Below, in pieces: positions 9,422 to 18,252 of a stretch of 64,000 nt of DNA. This DNA comes from GCA-2720975 sp964467985 (GTDB taxonomy: Bacteria > Planctomycetota > UBA1135 > GCA-002686595). The position numbers and the translations under genes are program-made. Below the pieces are notes generated by a model. That model ran no database searches, was not told where the DNA came from, and worked only from the letters and a program-made list of their open reading frames with translations. Position 1 is the stretch's first letter; each line of letters opens with the position of its first letter. The stretch is taken from positions 186,001-250,000 of the forward strand of contig CAYXTP010000004.1 of NCBI GenBank assembly GCA_964467985.1, read 5' to 3'.

Positions 9422-9859
9422 GAAATCAGACCGTGGTCATGGGCCGACCGAAAGTCAGCCAGTGGCATATGAACTAAATACTAGCAGTTCCACGCCTACG
9501 CAAACTACGTCACGGGCGGGGATGGGAGCCAATTCTCAGCCTGCACTCAGATCTTGCGTGGTCCTTGCATTCCGCTTGCGACCGGTGGAATGAGTGTTGG
9601 GAAGGTGGGTCTTGGTCGGAGAACTTGCTGGACTCTCTTCCGATTAGCATTCCAAGTTTGGGCCTGATTTTGGCCCTCCAGAATCGAGACAGGTGACGAA
9701 CTGACCCGCCACACAAAGGAACCGCCTCGAGGCACACGCCAAGCGCACCTCGCGAATCGAGCCGCTTGACCTCCAGCATCTGTAGCGTGCGCGAGATCCG
9801 ATTCGCTCTGCATCTCGGCCGCTGAGCCCGCGCGGACTCAAGGGCTTCGCACCTAGCCG
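9422..9859. other. Intergenic region upstream of the exporter operon
   Basis: I could not support a gene in these 438 bases. Minus-strand frames here lack family motifs and overlap the secreted protein upstream. A short hairpin (GGGCC at 9660-9664 pairing with GGCCC at 9672-9676) and an AT-richer patch around 9465-9490 are the only structure I see. The operon promoter presumably lies here. Confidence 0.4.
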
Positions 9860-10621
9860 CTATTCCCTGTGCGAGCTGGGCTTGCTCGGTTTCTCCGACC
9901 AGGCAGCGGAGAGAGACCGATAGCGTTGTTCTGGCACGGTCCGGGCGAAGCGGCCCGACGGCCACTGTCGCTCAACTAGCTGCGAGCCCTTGAAGGTCCA
10001 TAGCCCCAGTATCTCTCCGTGCTCGTTCACCATGCGCAAGGCCCGCAGTGAACGCGGCTCGCCCGCCAGGCTTGCGGATTCGGGAGCCGCTTCCAGCACT
10101 ACGGACTCCACTCCCATTTGTTGAGGCAACACCACATCGCAAGCGCGATCGGAGCCACTCGGAGCGCGCATCGACTCGAGCACTTGCATGGGGAAGAGTG
10201 TCGACGGGGAAACCGGCAGGCTCGCCCGTTGGGCGAGTCCGCCGCCCCAGGTCAGGAGGTCCAGGCTATCAGCTCCCCGAGTGCCCTCGAGGATCCAAGT
10301 TTGGCCGCCTTGAATGGGGTGGCCCCACTCGCGCCGAATGAACCTACGTTGCTCTCCGCGCCAGCGTTCAGACTCGAATACGCGCACACCGTCGGGGAAG
10401 ATCAGGTCCTGCTCGAGCAGCATGCCCCCCACGACTGCAGTTCGTCTCAGAGCCATGATGCCCACTGGCTCGGGAGACTCCGGATCTGTGAGTACGAAGT
10501 ACTCGCGCAGGTTCTCACGGCCCCCTAGGCCCGGCTCCGCCCCTGGCCCAGTCGCGCTGGCGGAGAGGGTCGATGAGAGCAGGCAGGCACTCAGGCAAGC
10601 TGAAGTCCAGAATGTAGACAT
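9860..10621 (-). CDS. Secreted protein of unknown function
   Basis: This 253-residue protein has a clear signal peptide (MSTFWTSACLSACLLSSTLSASA, quoted as SACLSACLLSSTLSASA). The mature part is a single soluble domain with no motif I recognise. It alternates short hydrophobic strands with charged turns (IMALRRTAVVGGMLLEQDLIF, quoted in part as RRTAVVGGMLLEQDLIF) and suggests an all-beta fold. The ATG at 10621 fits the signal peptide. The frame opens 14 residues earlier without adding anything plausible. It lies 58 bp downstream of the two membrane proteins and may be in their operon. Function unknown. Confidence 0.7.
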   Translation of the reverse strand: MSTFWTSACLSACLLSSTLSASATGPGAEPGLGGRENLREYFVLTDPESPEPVGIMALRRTAVVGGMLLEQDLIFPDGVRVFESERWRGEQRRFIRREWGHPIQGGQTWILEGTRGADSLDLLTWGGGLAQRASLPVSPSTLFPMQVLESMRAPSGSDRACDVVLPQQMGVESVVLEAAPESASLAGEPRSLRALRMVNEHGEILGLWTFKGSQLVERQWPSGRFARTVPEQRYRSLSAAWSEKPSKPSSHRE

Positions 10622-10679
10622 GCCAGGACTGCCATCGACCCTTGGTGCCAAATCCTTGAGCAATCGTCCCGCAATGGCC

Positions 10680-12404
10680 CTAGGTGCGCATTTCCACCAT
10701 CCCCTTGAGGGATAGATACAGGCCTAGAATGGCCAGGGCTCCAAGGGCGACGAAGGCGGCCCAGGGTGTGCCCCCCAGGCGTTGCCGCAGGTCGACCCAA
10801 GCCAAGTGACGAAAACCCTCCTGCGCGGGGCGAGAGAGGCTGAGGGGCGCGAGGCCCTGCACTCCGAAGAGCACCTGTGCATCGTAGCTTTCGCCCAGAC
10901 CTGCCGCTCGTTGTCGCACAATACGCCAACGCGCCCAGGGGGCGGCGAAGTCCATTGCCCAATGCAGCGGCTCCAAATCATCGTTCGCGAGTTCTTCGCC
11001 CCCTGCGTTGTTTGAGTCGGACCCAAGACTCGGCTTCGCCTGGAGCGCCAGGTCGAGATGGGTCGCAGTACTGACCAAGACTCCGGGCAATTGAATCACT
11101 ACGCCCAAGACGAACAATCCCATGACCCCTGCGCGGCCCATGGGTCGGCTCTGTGCGTGCCTCAAGCCCAGCGCCACGGCCAACCAAAGGAAAGGCAGTG
11201 CCGGCAGGAGCAGGCGTGGGCCGTAGGTCCAGCCACCGTGCCAGGCCGGGGAGCTTACGGCCGTCAGCAACATCCCGCAGAACACGGCTAGCACGACTCG
11301 TTCCAGCAAGCGTTCTCCGCGGCGCCGGGCACGGGCCAAGCCGAAGGGCACAATCAGCACGAGAGGCGCCATCCAGACCAGTCCATGGCCCGGTGAGATC
11401 AGGAGTCCAGCGAGCGCAGAAGGCCATGAAGCGAGCGGTGCGAGTCCTTCGGGCCTAGGCGCTGCCCACGATCCGGTGCGAGTGTGGCCAATCCAACTCA
11501 GGACTCCTAGGCCCACGGCCATCGGGAGCAGCAACGCACTCATGAGGGTTCGTCGCGACGGCCCCAGATCCGGACCTGGGTCCGACTTCCTGTGATCTGA
11601 GCCAACCAGCCCGCGAGTCACGATCACTTCAGTCGCTGCGCACAGGACCAGTACTGCGGGCAGGGTGTCCAGACGCGTCAGCCAGGTCAGTGTCAGTGCC
11701 AACCCCAGTACGAAGAATTCCCAAGTAGCGGGAGGCTCCAGGCGTGTCAGCCGCGCCCGCACTCGCAGCAGGAGGTGAAAGGACAGGAACAACAGGAACG
11801 TAGCCTGGACATCGGCCAGCCCCGTGCGCGACTGCGACCAGGCGAAGGTCGACAGGCCGTACGAGAAGGCGGCAAACCATGCATGCGATCGACTGACCCG
11901 GAGGCGCCGCGCGGCGAGCACCAGCAAGAACGCCGTGAGGGCCGTGAACAACGGCCCTCTCCAGCACAGCAGCCAGTGGGCGAAGTACTCAGAAAAGGCC
12001 CAATCCGGGTCCTGCGTTTCTTGATGGCGCTGCTCAAGGCGTGGAACCACGGCAGCGATACAGCGTCCAGCCCAGTAGAACGGCACACCCACCAGGGCCT
12101 GTCCAGGGCCGCATTTGGGAAACAGGACCCGATCGCCCGTGCCCACCGATGCCTGAAGAAATCGAGTGCCTGGAGGAAAGGGGAGGGTCTGTCCCTGTAG
12201 CCGCGCAACCTCCTGAGAAGAGGCCAAGGCCCACGTGCCCGTCGTGGCCAATGCCCGAGTGGCCTGGAATTCGACCTCACCTCGAGGCCCCTCGGGCAGC
12301 CCGCTGAAAGTCAACGTGAACAAGGCCAGCAGCACGCACAACACTCCGCTTGCGAGAACTCGATCTTCTTTGCGTGCAGGATCCCGGGTGATATAGGGAC
12401 TCAT
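10680..12404 (-). CDS. Polytopic membrane protein, GT-C glycosyltransferase-like
   Basis: This 574-residue protein has about ten predicted membrane helices. The first (VLASGVLCVLLALFTLTFSG) is followed by a roughly 110-residue extracytoplasmic loop, then regularly spaced helices such as LFTALTAFLLVLAARRL and FFVLGLALTLTWLTRLDTLP. This resembles the PMT/GT-C superfamily, in which lipid-linked sugars are moved to periplasmic acceptors. I cannot point to the catalytic acidic pair with certainty, so the enzyme class is inference. The start ATG at 12404 overlaps the previous stop as ATGA, indicating coupling with the similar-sized membrane protein upstream. Confidence 0.72.
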   Translation of the reverse strand: MSPYITRDPARKEDRVLASGVLCVLLALFTLTFSGLPEGPRGEVEFQATRALATTGTWALASSQEVARLQGQTLPFPPGTRFLQASVGTGDRVLFPKCGPGQALVGVPFYWAGRCIAAVVPRLEQRHQETQDPDWAFSEYFAHWLLCWRGPLFTALTAFLLVLAARRLRVSRSHAWFAAFSYGLSTFAWSQSRTGLADVQATFLLFLSFHLLLRVRARLTRLEPPATWEFFVLGLALTLTWLTRLDTLPAVLVLCAATEVIVTRGLVGSDHRKSDPGPDLGPSRRTLMSALLLPMAVGLGVLSWIGHTRTGSWAAPRPEGLAPLASWPSALAGLLISPGHGLVWMAPLVLIVPFGLARARRRGERLLERVVLAVFCGMLLTAVSSPAWHGGWTYGPRLLLPALPFLWLAVALGLRHAQSRPMGRAGVMGLFVLGVVIQLPGVLVSTATHLDLALQAKPSLGSDSNNAGGEELANDDLEPLHWAMDFAAPWARWRIVRQRAAGLGESYDAQVLFGVQGLAPLSLSRPAQEGFRHLAWVDLRQRLGGTPWAAFVALGALAILGLYLSLKGMVEMRT

Positions 12405-14470
12405 CGCAGTTTCCGCCCGCCTTGCTCGGGGGACCAACTAAACAGGGCCACGCTGCCGACTCGCAAGCTCTCCCGCGCTCCCCATCGAACGAGCTCCTTT
12501 TCGATGAAGCCCCGGGTCTGCAGACGATCTTGCTCCGTGACGATGAAAATCACCGGGCGGTCCAGACCGACCAATTCGCGCATGCGGTTGATCGTCACTC
12601 CATCGGTCCGCTTGTACATCGCCTGGGTGGCCTCATGCCGAGCCCTCCAACTGGAAACTCCCAGTGCGACCGCTTCAAACCGGTCGACCCACAGTGGCAT
12701 GTCCGCGTAGAGCGTGGCCGGATCGGGCAAGACGGGCCCTTGCGCAGCCTCTTCGACTCTCCGTACAAGAATCGGACGCAAATCGCGGAGCGGATACTCC
12801 TCCCGCAACCAGTGGTAGGCTTGTGCAAGGTGTCGACGTTGCGCGCCCTGGGCGACCCGTTCCTCTTCGCGCGTTGCCACGACGAGCTTGGGGAGCGTTC
12901 CGTCACCAGGGGCCTCGTCAGCGCTCAAGAATGCGGGAGTCACGTGGTGTTTGCCTTCGAGCACCGGCGCAACCTCCTGCGCCCAGTCGAGCAACTCTGC
13001 AGCCCCATGTGCCTTCGTCCACGCACCACCGCCCAGAGCAAGTAGCGCAAGGGCGACTGAAACTGAACGCCATGCGCCACGCCTGTCCCAGGCGCTCACC
13101 AGTCCGCCCGCGGCCAGAATGCCGAGCACCAACCCACTGCATCGGCCTAGGGCAATCTCCGACCAAGCGGGCGCGAAGGCGACGGCCACGAGGGGTACGG
13201 CGGCGCAAAGCCATAGCCAGCGCAGTAGAAGCCGTTGGTCTCCAGCTTGGCCAGCGTCCTCACCTCCAAGCCCCAGGCTCTCGCGCCCAAGAGCGGCGCA
13301 AGCGAGCAGCAGCGGTAAGCTCGAGACAACCACAGCCGCCAAGCTACCTGAATCGAGTGCGTTACCCACCTGGGGACTCGCGGCCAAAGTGAACCGGCTG
13401 GCGAGGTAGAGCCCGGGCAGCAAGGCCAGTCCGAGGAAGAGGAGCAGGCGCGTGTGACCGGCTCGCCGCCCAATGCCTGCGCCAAGCGCCGTGGCGAGCG
13501 CTGCGCAGGCGCCCAGGGGAGGGTGCATGCAGAAGGCAAGCCCGTGGCAAAGCGCGCAGAGCCCCACCCATGGCCGCATCCCGTGTCGCAAGGCGTGGAC
13601 AGCGGCCAGCCAGGCGCCGATTGCGAAGAGCAGAGCCGCTGCTCCTCCCCCACCGGGCAGGAAGAGCTTCGTTTCGACGGGCGTTCCCAATCCCAAGCTG
13701 CCTGCGAACACGCCCAGTGCATTCCACCCGACGAGCCCCAAGAAAGAACCCAACAGAGACCGGCGCCACTCCCCCCACAGCGCCGCGGCCATCAGGTAGA
13801 GCATTGTTGGCAGTAAAGCCAAACACCACACGTCAATCAACGCGGCGGCCAGTGTGGGGGCCAGTCGGAGAGCGCCGGCCACGGTGGCCACGAAAGCCGC
13901 CGGTGCCGGGTGGTGCAGCAAGGGACTGCCTGCCAGCCAAGGGTTTTCCAAGCCACCACCACGGAGCAAACTGCGCGCGACTCCCGCTTGCCAAATGGCG
14001 CCGTCTGCCTCAATGCGGATTCCGTTGCCAGCCCCCAACAGCAATGCACTCCAGATGCCGGCCAATGCGAGGGATATCCCGAGCGCCCCGATCGCGGCCT
14101 TGCCCGCATTCTGTATTCGCAGCTCACCCCGCAGGCCGGTCAGTTGGAGTAGCGCGAGGCACCCCAGGGTCACGGGCCAAAGGAGATCCAAGCTCACGAA
14201 CTGCTGGAGCCCGGCCGCGAGAACACCGACCAGTGGAACGGAAAGCACACTGGAGAACACGAGCAGTTTGAGCAGTGACGGCTGACCCGGAGTCCACCGC
14301 ACCAAGATGGGCAGACCGGCACCGCCGAAGACGACAAGTCCGGCCGTCAGCCGTACGACGCTTAGAGGCAGTCGGTCCAGGTGCCCCAGCGCCGCGAGGC
14401 CAGCGCATAGCGCCAGAATCAGTGCCGGCATGGCCATCGAACGGGAAGGTCCAGACTCGTCGGAGGTCAT
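12401..14470 (-). CDS. Large polytopic membrane protein of unknown function
   Basis: This 689-residue protein has about 13 hydrophobic helices over its first 480 residues, including ALILALCAGLAALGHL and LLVFSSVLSVPLVGVLAAGL. A hydrophilic C-terminal domain of roughly 190 residues carries the segment RPVIFIVTEQDRLQTRGF. The loop GAIWQAGVARSLLRGG resembles the first luminal loop of GT-C enzymes. The soluble tail is compatible with a role in envelope polysaccharide or glycoprotein assembly. A TTG start four codons upstream (14482) is possible. The gene is translationally coupled to the next one. Function is not established by sequence alone. Confidence 0.7.
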   Translation of the reverse strand: MTSDESGPSRSMAMPALILALCAGLAALGHLDRLPLSVVRLTAGLVVFGGAGLPILVRWTPGQPSLLKLLVFSSVLSVPLVGVLAAGLQQFVSLDLLWPVTLGCLALLQLTGLRGELRIQNAGKAAIGALGISLALAGIWSALLLGAGNGIRIEADGAIWQAGVARSLLRGGGLENPWLAGSPLLHHPAPAAFVATVAGALRLAPTLAAALIDVWCLALLPTMLYLMAAALWGEWRRSLLGSFLGLVGWNALGVFAGSLGLGTPVETKLFLPGGGGAAALLFAIGAWLAAVHALRHGMRPWVGLCALCHGLAFCMHPPLGACAALATALGAGIGRRAGHTRLLLFLGLALLPGLYLASRFTLAASPQVGNALDSGSLAAVVVSSLPLLLACAALGRESLGLGGEDAGQAGDQRLLLRWLWLCAAVPLVAVAFAPAWSEIALGRCSGLVLGILAAGGLVSAWDRRGAWRSVSVALALLALGGGAWTKAHGAAELLDWAQEVAPVLEGKHHVTPAFLSADEAPGDGTLPKLVVATREEERVAQGAQRRHLAQAYHWLREEYPLRDLRPILVRRVEEAAQGPVLPDPATLYADMPLWVDRFEAVALGVSSWRARHEATQAMYKRTDGVTINRMRELVGLDRPVIFIVTEQDRLQTRGFIEKELVRWGARESLRVGSVALFSWSPEQGGRKLR

Positions 14471-14570
14471 CGGGACATGCAATTGGAACGTCAGTCACGG
14501 GTGAAGCGGCATGATCGGGAATGCGTCGGACGATGTCGAGCGAGCACTCGCAGCGACCATCAGGCGCGGC

Positions 14571-16121
14571 TCAAGGACTCTCGATACCCCATAGCGGGCG
14601 CACCCAAAGCTGAAAGACGAGCGTGATCAGCGCTACGGCAAGGAGGTTGATCCAGATCCCCGCGCGCACCATGGCCGAAATGGGAACGCAGCGGCTCGAG
14701 AAAACGACGGCGTTGGGCGGCGTCGCCACGGGCAGCATGAAGGCGGCCGAGGCAGCCATCGTGGCGGGGACCATGACGAGTAGTGGGTCCAATCCGGCCG
14801 CCACTCCCGCCGAGGCGATGACGGGCAAGAGCACGGCGGTGGTCGCCGTGTTGGAAGTCACCTCGGTCAGCGTGCTCATGAATAGGGCGATGCCGGGCAC
14901 GATCCACCAACTGGAAGTGTCGCGCATCAGCGGGGCCAAGCCCGAGCCGAGCAACTCATCGAGCCCGCTCACTTGAAAGCCTTTGGCCAGACAGAATCCT
15001 CCGCCCAGCAGTAACAAGACCTCCCAAGGCAACTTGACCGCCGTTCGCCAGTTCATGAGGAACTTGCCGCGCCCGACAGGGATTACAAAACAAGCGATGG
15101 CCATGAGCGATGCCACCGTGGCATCGGAGATATCGTTCTTGTGCTGAGCGTACCAGCTGGGGTCGTTCGCCTCTGGCCCCAGGAACAGGCGCGACCAACC
15201 ACGCATGCTGAGGGCACCGAGCTGCAGATCCGCGCGCGTCACCCACAGCAGCGCCGTACACAGGAACACGCCGGACATGATCCACTGTGGCCGAGTCACT
15301 GGCCCCAGGGCGGCGCGCTCGGCAGAGATGACGTCCGCCTCTCCACTGGCCCCACGCTCGAGGTGAAACACGACGCGTGTCAAGATCCACCAGGCGCACG
15401 GAACGAACACCACGACGAGTGGTACCCAGCCCAAAAACCACTGGCCAAAACTGATCTTGGGACCGTCCGGAAAACGCATTTCGAACTGGCCGAGGAACTC
15501 CTGGTTGGGAGCTGTTCCGACTGGGGTGCCCATGCCACCCACCGAGGCCGAATAGGCGACTCCGAGGAGCAGACACAGTCCGAACGGAGACGAGGCCATG
15601 CGCTCACCCTCGATGCGAGACAACACGGCCACAGCGATGGGCAGCATCAGCAGGGTCGTCGCGGTGTTGTTGATCCATAGGGACAGGAAGGCCGCCGCGG
15701 CCATGAACCCCAGGACCAAGCTGCGCCGGGAATCGCCCACGCGCGAGATGATCCATAGCGCGATACGGCGGTGAACACCCCAGCGTTCCAAACCGAGGGC
15801 GATGATGAACGCCCCGATGAAAAGCATCACCAGGTCACGCATGTAGACTGGAGCCACATCACGGGCCGGAAGCACACCGAGCAGCGGAAAGAGCACGGCG
15901 GGCAGCAGTGATGTCGCTCCAATCGGCAGGGCCACTGTGATCCATAGGGTGGCCGTCAGTGCGGTGGTCGCCGCCACGGCCCGCTGAGCTCCATCCAGCC
16001 CAAGTCCAGGCCAGACGAGGAAGAAGGCGAACATTCCCACGCCCAGGCCAAGACCCAGACGCCGGGCGCCTGGACTGCCTCGCTCCTCGCCTAGCTGGTC
16101 CGTCGAGTGAGGATGACGCAT
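14571..16121 (-). CDS. DASS/SLC13-family anion symporter
   Basis: This 516-residue inner-membrane transporter belongs to the divalent anion:Na+ symporter family. The two inverted repeats each carry the substrate/sodium motif: WINNTATTLL near residue 153 and TSNTATTAVL near residue 440. Further family signs are SVGGMGTPVGTAPN, WEVLLLLGGGFCLAKGFQ and PVATPPNAVVF, which match the VcINDY/CitT group. Likely substrates are dicarboxylates or sulfate. The motifs do not separate these. About twelve helices are visible. Its stop is about 100 bp upstream of the membrane-protein operon in transcription order, and it follows cutA by 9 bp, so the pair is probably co-transcribed. Confidence 0.9.
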   Translation of the reverse strand: MRHPHSTDQLGEERGSPGARRLGLGLGVGMFAFFLVWPGLGLDGAQRAVAATTALTATLWITVALPIGATSLLPAVLFPLLGVLPARDVAPVYMRDLVMLFIGAFIIALGLERWGVHRRIALWIISRVGDSRRSLVLGFMAAAAFLSLWINNTATTLLMLPIAVAVLSRIEGERMASSPFGLCLLLGVAYSASVGGMGTPVGTAPNQEFLGQFEMRFPDGPKISFGQWFLGWVPLVVVFVPCAWWILTRVVFHLERGASGEADVISAERAALGPVTRPQWIMSGVFLCTALLWVTRADLQLGALSMRGWSRLFLGPEANDPSWYAQHKNDISDATVASLMAIACFVIPVGRGKFLMNWRTAVKLPWEVLLLLGGGFCLAKGFQVSGLDELLGSGLAPLMRDTSSWWIVPGIALFMSTLTEVTSNTATTAVLLPVIASAGVAAGLDPLLVMVPATMAASAAFMLPVATPPNAVVFSSRCVPISAMVRAGIWINLLAVALITLVFQLWVRPLWGIESP

Positions 16122-16130
16122 CGTTGCTAG

Positions 16131-16478
16131 TTACTCTCCAGCCTCAGAATCCGCACCGGTGACTTCGTTTACCCATTGGGCGTAATGCGACTCCACGTGG
16201 GAGGCCGGCAAGGCCACGATTTGGGGGACGTCAAACGGGTGCAAGACGCGCACGCGCTGCTCAAGCTCCGACCAAGTCTGCTCGCGGGCCTTGAGGATCA
16301 TGAGCACTTCTGCGGATCGTTCGAGTTGCCCCTGCCACCAGTAGTGGCTGGCAAGGCCGGGGAGAATCTGCACGCAGGCAACGAGTCGCTCCTTCAGAAG
16401 TGTCTCGGCCATGCTCTGCGCCTGTGCCTCATCGGGTGCAGTCACAAGCACGACCAAGAGGGACATCGCCGAATCCAT
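16131..16478 (-). CDS. cutA: CutA1-family divalent-cation tolerance protein
   Basis: This 115-residue protein is of typical CutA1 length. The motifs are AQSMAETLLKERLVACVQIL, YWWQGQLERSAEVLMILKAR and HPFDVPQIVALPASH, the last holding the conserved HPY/F-x-PEI-like segment. CutA1 forms a very stable trimer with a ferredoxin-like fold, and its link to copper tolerance is only partly understood. The reading frame stays open upstream to 16706, but that part would overlap the divergent proline dehydrogenase. The ATG at 16478 (MDSAMSLLVV) is therefore chosen, with 16466 as an alternative. Confidence 0.92.
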   Translation of the reverse strand: MDSAMSLLVVLVTAPDEAQAQSMAETLLKERLVACVQILPGLASHYWWQGQLERSAEVLMILKAREQTWSELEQRVRVLHPFDVPQIVALPASHVESHYAQWVNEVTGADSEAGE

Positions 16479-16545
16479 GGGCGCAGGATAGCGTCCTTGA
16501 GGGCGAGACAACGAGGGCCCCTTCGAACTAGACTGGTCGCTCTCC

Positions 16546-17439
16546 ATGGGAATTCTCCATAGTTGCATCATGGGCGTCCTGCCCTGGGTCCCGCACACGA
16601 TCATGCGCCGCCTCTCGGCTCGGTACATCGCCGGGGAGAGTCTGCCTGAGGCCCTGGCAGTCTTGCAGGCCAATGCCGCGCGCGGGTTCCCAGGCGTCCT
16701 GGACATTCTGGGTGAGGGCGTGGCGGACGAATCGGCCGCGCGTGCGGCATTGGTCGCCTACAAGCGCGATGCCAGCACCCTGCACGAGGCCGGGCTCGAC
16801 GCGTATGTCTCGGTCAAACCCACCCACTTCGGCTTGGCCTTGAGCCAGGAACTCGCGTTCGAACTCTACAGCGATCTCGCGCAACACTGCCAGGCGCTTG
16901 GTCAGACGATGCGCGTGGAAATGGAAGACCACCCCACGACCGATGCGACACTCGAACTGTTCAGGCGCCTGCGTGCCCAATTCGATCCGGTGGGCATCGT
17001 GCTGCAAGCGCGGCTCTTTCGGACACCAGATGACATCGCGGCATTCGACTCCCAGAACGTGGACATCCGCATGGTGAAGGGCATTTACCTCGAGCCGCCG
17101 TCCATCGCGCATTGCGATCGAGCACCGATCCAGGAGGCCTTCATTGAGTGCTGCCGCCAAGCGTGGACCGCCGGACACCGGGTCGCCTTGGCCACCCATG
17201 ATGGGGACATGGCTGAGCGCTGCCTGGCCGTGGCTCGAGAACTGCAGGTCCAACCGGACAGGATGGAATTCGAAGTCCTGCTAGGCGTCCAAGAACCGCT
17301 CTGGGATCATTGGCGTCAAGCAGGACATCGCGTGCGCGTCTACGTGCCCTACGGTCCAGAGTGGCGCTCGTACTCGGAACGGCGACTGCGCAAGAACCCA
17401 GAGATTCTCGGGCACTTGATGCGCAACTTCTTCCGTTAG
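16546..17439 (+). CDS. Proline dehydrogenase (PRODH domain)
   Basis: This 297-residue single-domain FAD enzyme oxidises proline to pyrroline-5-carboxylate. It has the PRODH beta/alpha-barrel motifs: VSVKPTHFGL (flavin contact lysine), RVEMEDH, IRMVKGIYLEPP, ALATHDGDM and the C-terminal YVPYGPEWRSYSERRLRKNP, whose Arg-Arg pair binds the proline carboxylate. The length is that of stand-alone ProDH of the Deinococcus/Bacillus type rather than bifunctional PutA. No P5C dehydrogenase is adjacent, although an aldehyde dehydrogenase of a different class lies at the left edge. It is divergent from cutA with a 67 bp shared upstream region. Confidence 0.9.
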   Translation: MGILHSCIMGVLPWVPHTIMRRLSARYIAGESLPEALAVLQANAARGFPGVLDILGEGVADESAARAALVAYKRDASTLHEAGLDAYVSVKPTHFGLALSQELAFELYSDLAQHCQALGQTMRVEMEDHPTTDATLELFRRLRAQFDPVGIVLQARLFRTPDDIAAFDSQNVDIRMVKGIYLEPPSIAHCDRAPIQEAFIECCRQAWTAGHRVALATHDGDMAERCLAVARELQVQPDRMEFEVLLGVQEPLWDHWRQAGHRVRVYVPYGPEWRSYSERRLRKNPEILGHLMRNFFR

Positions 17440-17490
17440 GCGGCCGCGAGCGCATCCGAATCCGCGGCTACTCGTTCAACCCAAGCAGAC

Positions 17491-18252
17491 CTACTTGCCC
17501 ATCTGCAGGCGCCGCGCGAGCATCTCGCTGAGCGCCCCCGTGGCCAAGATCTTGTCCATGGTGGCGCGGTAGTCATAGGGCACCCTGTGCCACGTCACCT
17601 GATGCTCTTCCAAGACGGCGTAGCAGGCGCGGTTGTCGTTGTCCCTCGGCTGGCCGACCGAACCGATGTTAATAAACGCCTGCCTGCCTTCTGGGAGGGC
17701 GATCGTGTGTTGTGCGCGACCACCAAGTCCGGAGAACTGCAGATCTTCCCAAAAGATGCCCGGGTAGTGGGTGTGCCCGCCCAGAGCCACGCCCTCGAAT
17801 GAGCCAAACACCGCTCTCAGCTTGTCGGGATTCAACATGCCGTCGGTGGATAAAACGTATTCACGCACCGGGTCCCTGGGAGACCCGTGCACAAACAGGA
17901 AGCGTCCTTCGCGGTAGGTGAAGTCCAAGTCCTGTAGCCACTTCCAACGCGCCTTGCGCTCACTGCTGCTGTACCAACGTGGTCGCATGCGCTCGCGCGT
18001 GTAGTCAATCGCACCGCGCGCGTGGGGATTGAAGTCTGCCCCCCCGTGAAACAAGGCCTCGTCGTGGTTACCCATGAGGGTGACTTCTGCGTGACCCCTG
18101 ACCAAGTCCACGCAAAACTCGGGTTCGGGGCCGTACCCGACGATGTCCCCCAGACAAAACAGACGCTCGATGCCTTGCAAGCGGATGTGCTCGAACACGG
18201 CTTCGAGAGCCTCCCGATTGGAGTGCAGGTCGGAGATCAGGGCGACTTTCAT
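17491..18252 (-). CDS. Calcineurin-like metallophosphoesterase (YfcE/MJ0936 type)
   Basis: This 253-residue cytoplasmic phosphoesterase has all dimetal-site motifs in order: ISDLHSN at residues 6-12, GDIVGYG, GNHDEALFHGG, FVHGSPRDP and GGHTHYPG. This subfamily is typified by small phosphodiesterases and phosphatases of uncertain natural substrate. The start ATG overlaps the amidohydrolase stop as ATGA, so the two are translationally coupled. That hints at a shared nucleotide or purine-like pathway, but nothing visible fixes the substrate. It converges with the proline dehydrogenase gene, with 51 bp between the stops. Confidence 0.92.
   Translation of the reverse strand: MKVALISDLHSNREALEAVFEHIRLQGIERLFCLGDIVGYGPEPEFCVDLVRGHAEVTLMGNHDEALFHGGADFNPHARGAIDYTRERMRPRWYSSSERKARWKWLQDLDFTYREGRFLFVHGSPRDPVREYVLSTDGMLNPDKLRAVFGSFEGVALGGHTHYPGIFWEDLQFSGLGGRAQHTIALPEGRQAFINIGSVGQPRDNDNRACYAVLEEHQVTWHRVPYDYRATMDKILATGALSEMLARRLQMGK

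Noticed and set aside
9510..9965. Minus-strand open frame of 151 codons
   Set aside because: It overlaps the secreted-protein gene in another frame, begins inside it and shows no domain, signal or membrane pattern.
16479..16706. Upstream extension of the cutA frame
   Set aside because: It would overlap the divergent proline dehydrogenase gene and add 76 residues absent from the family.
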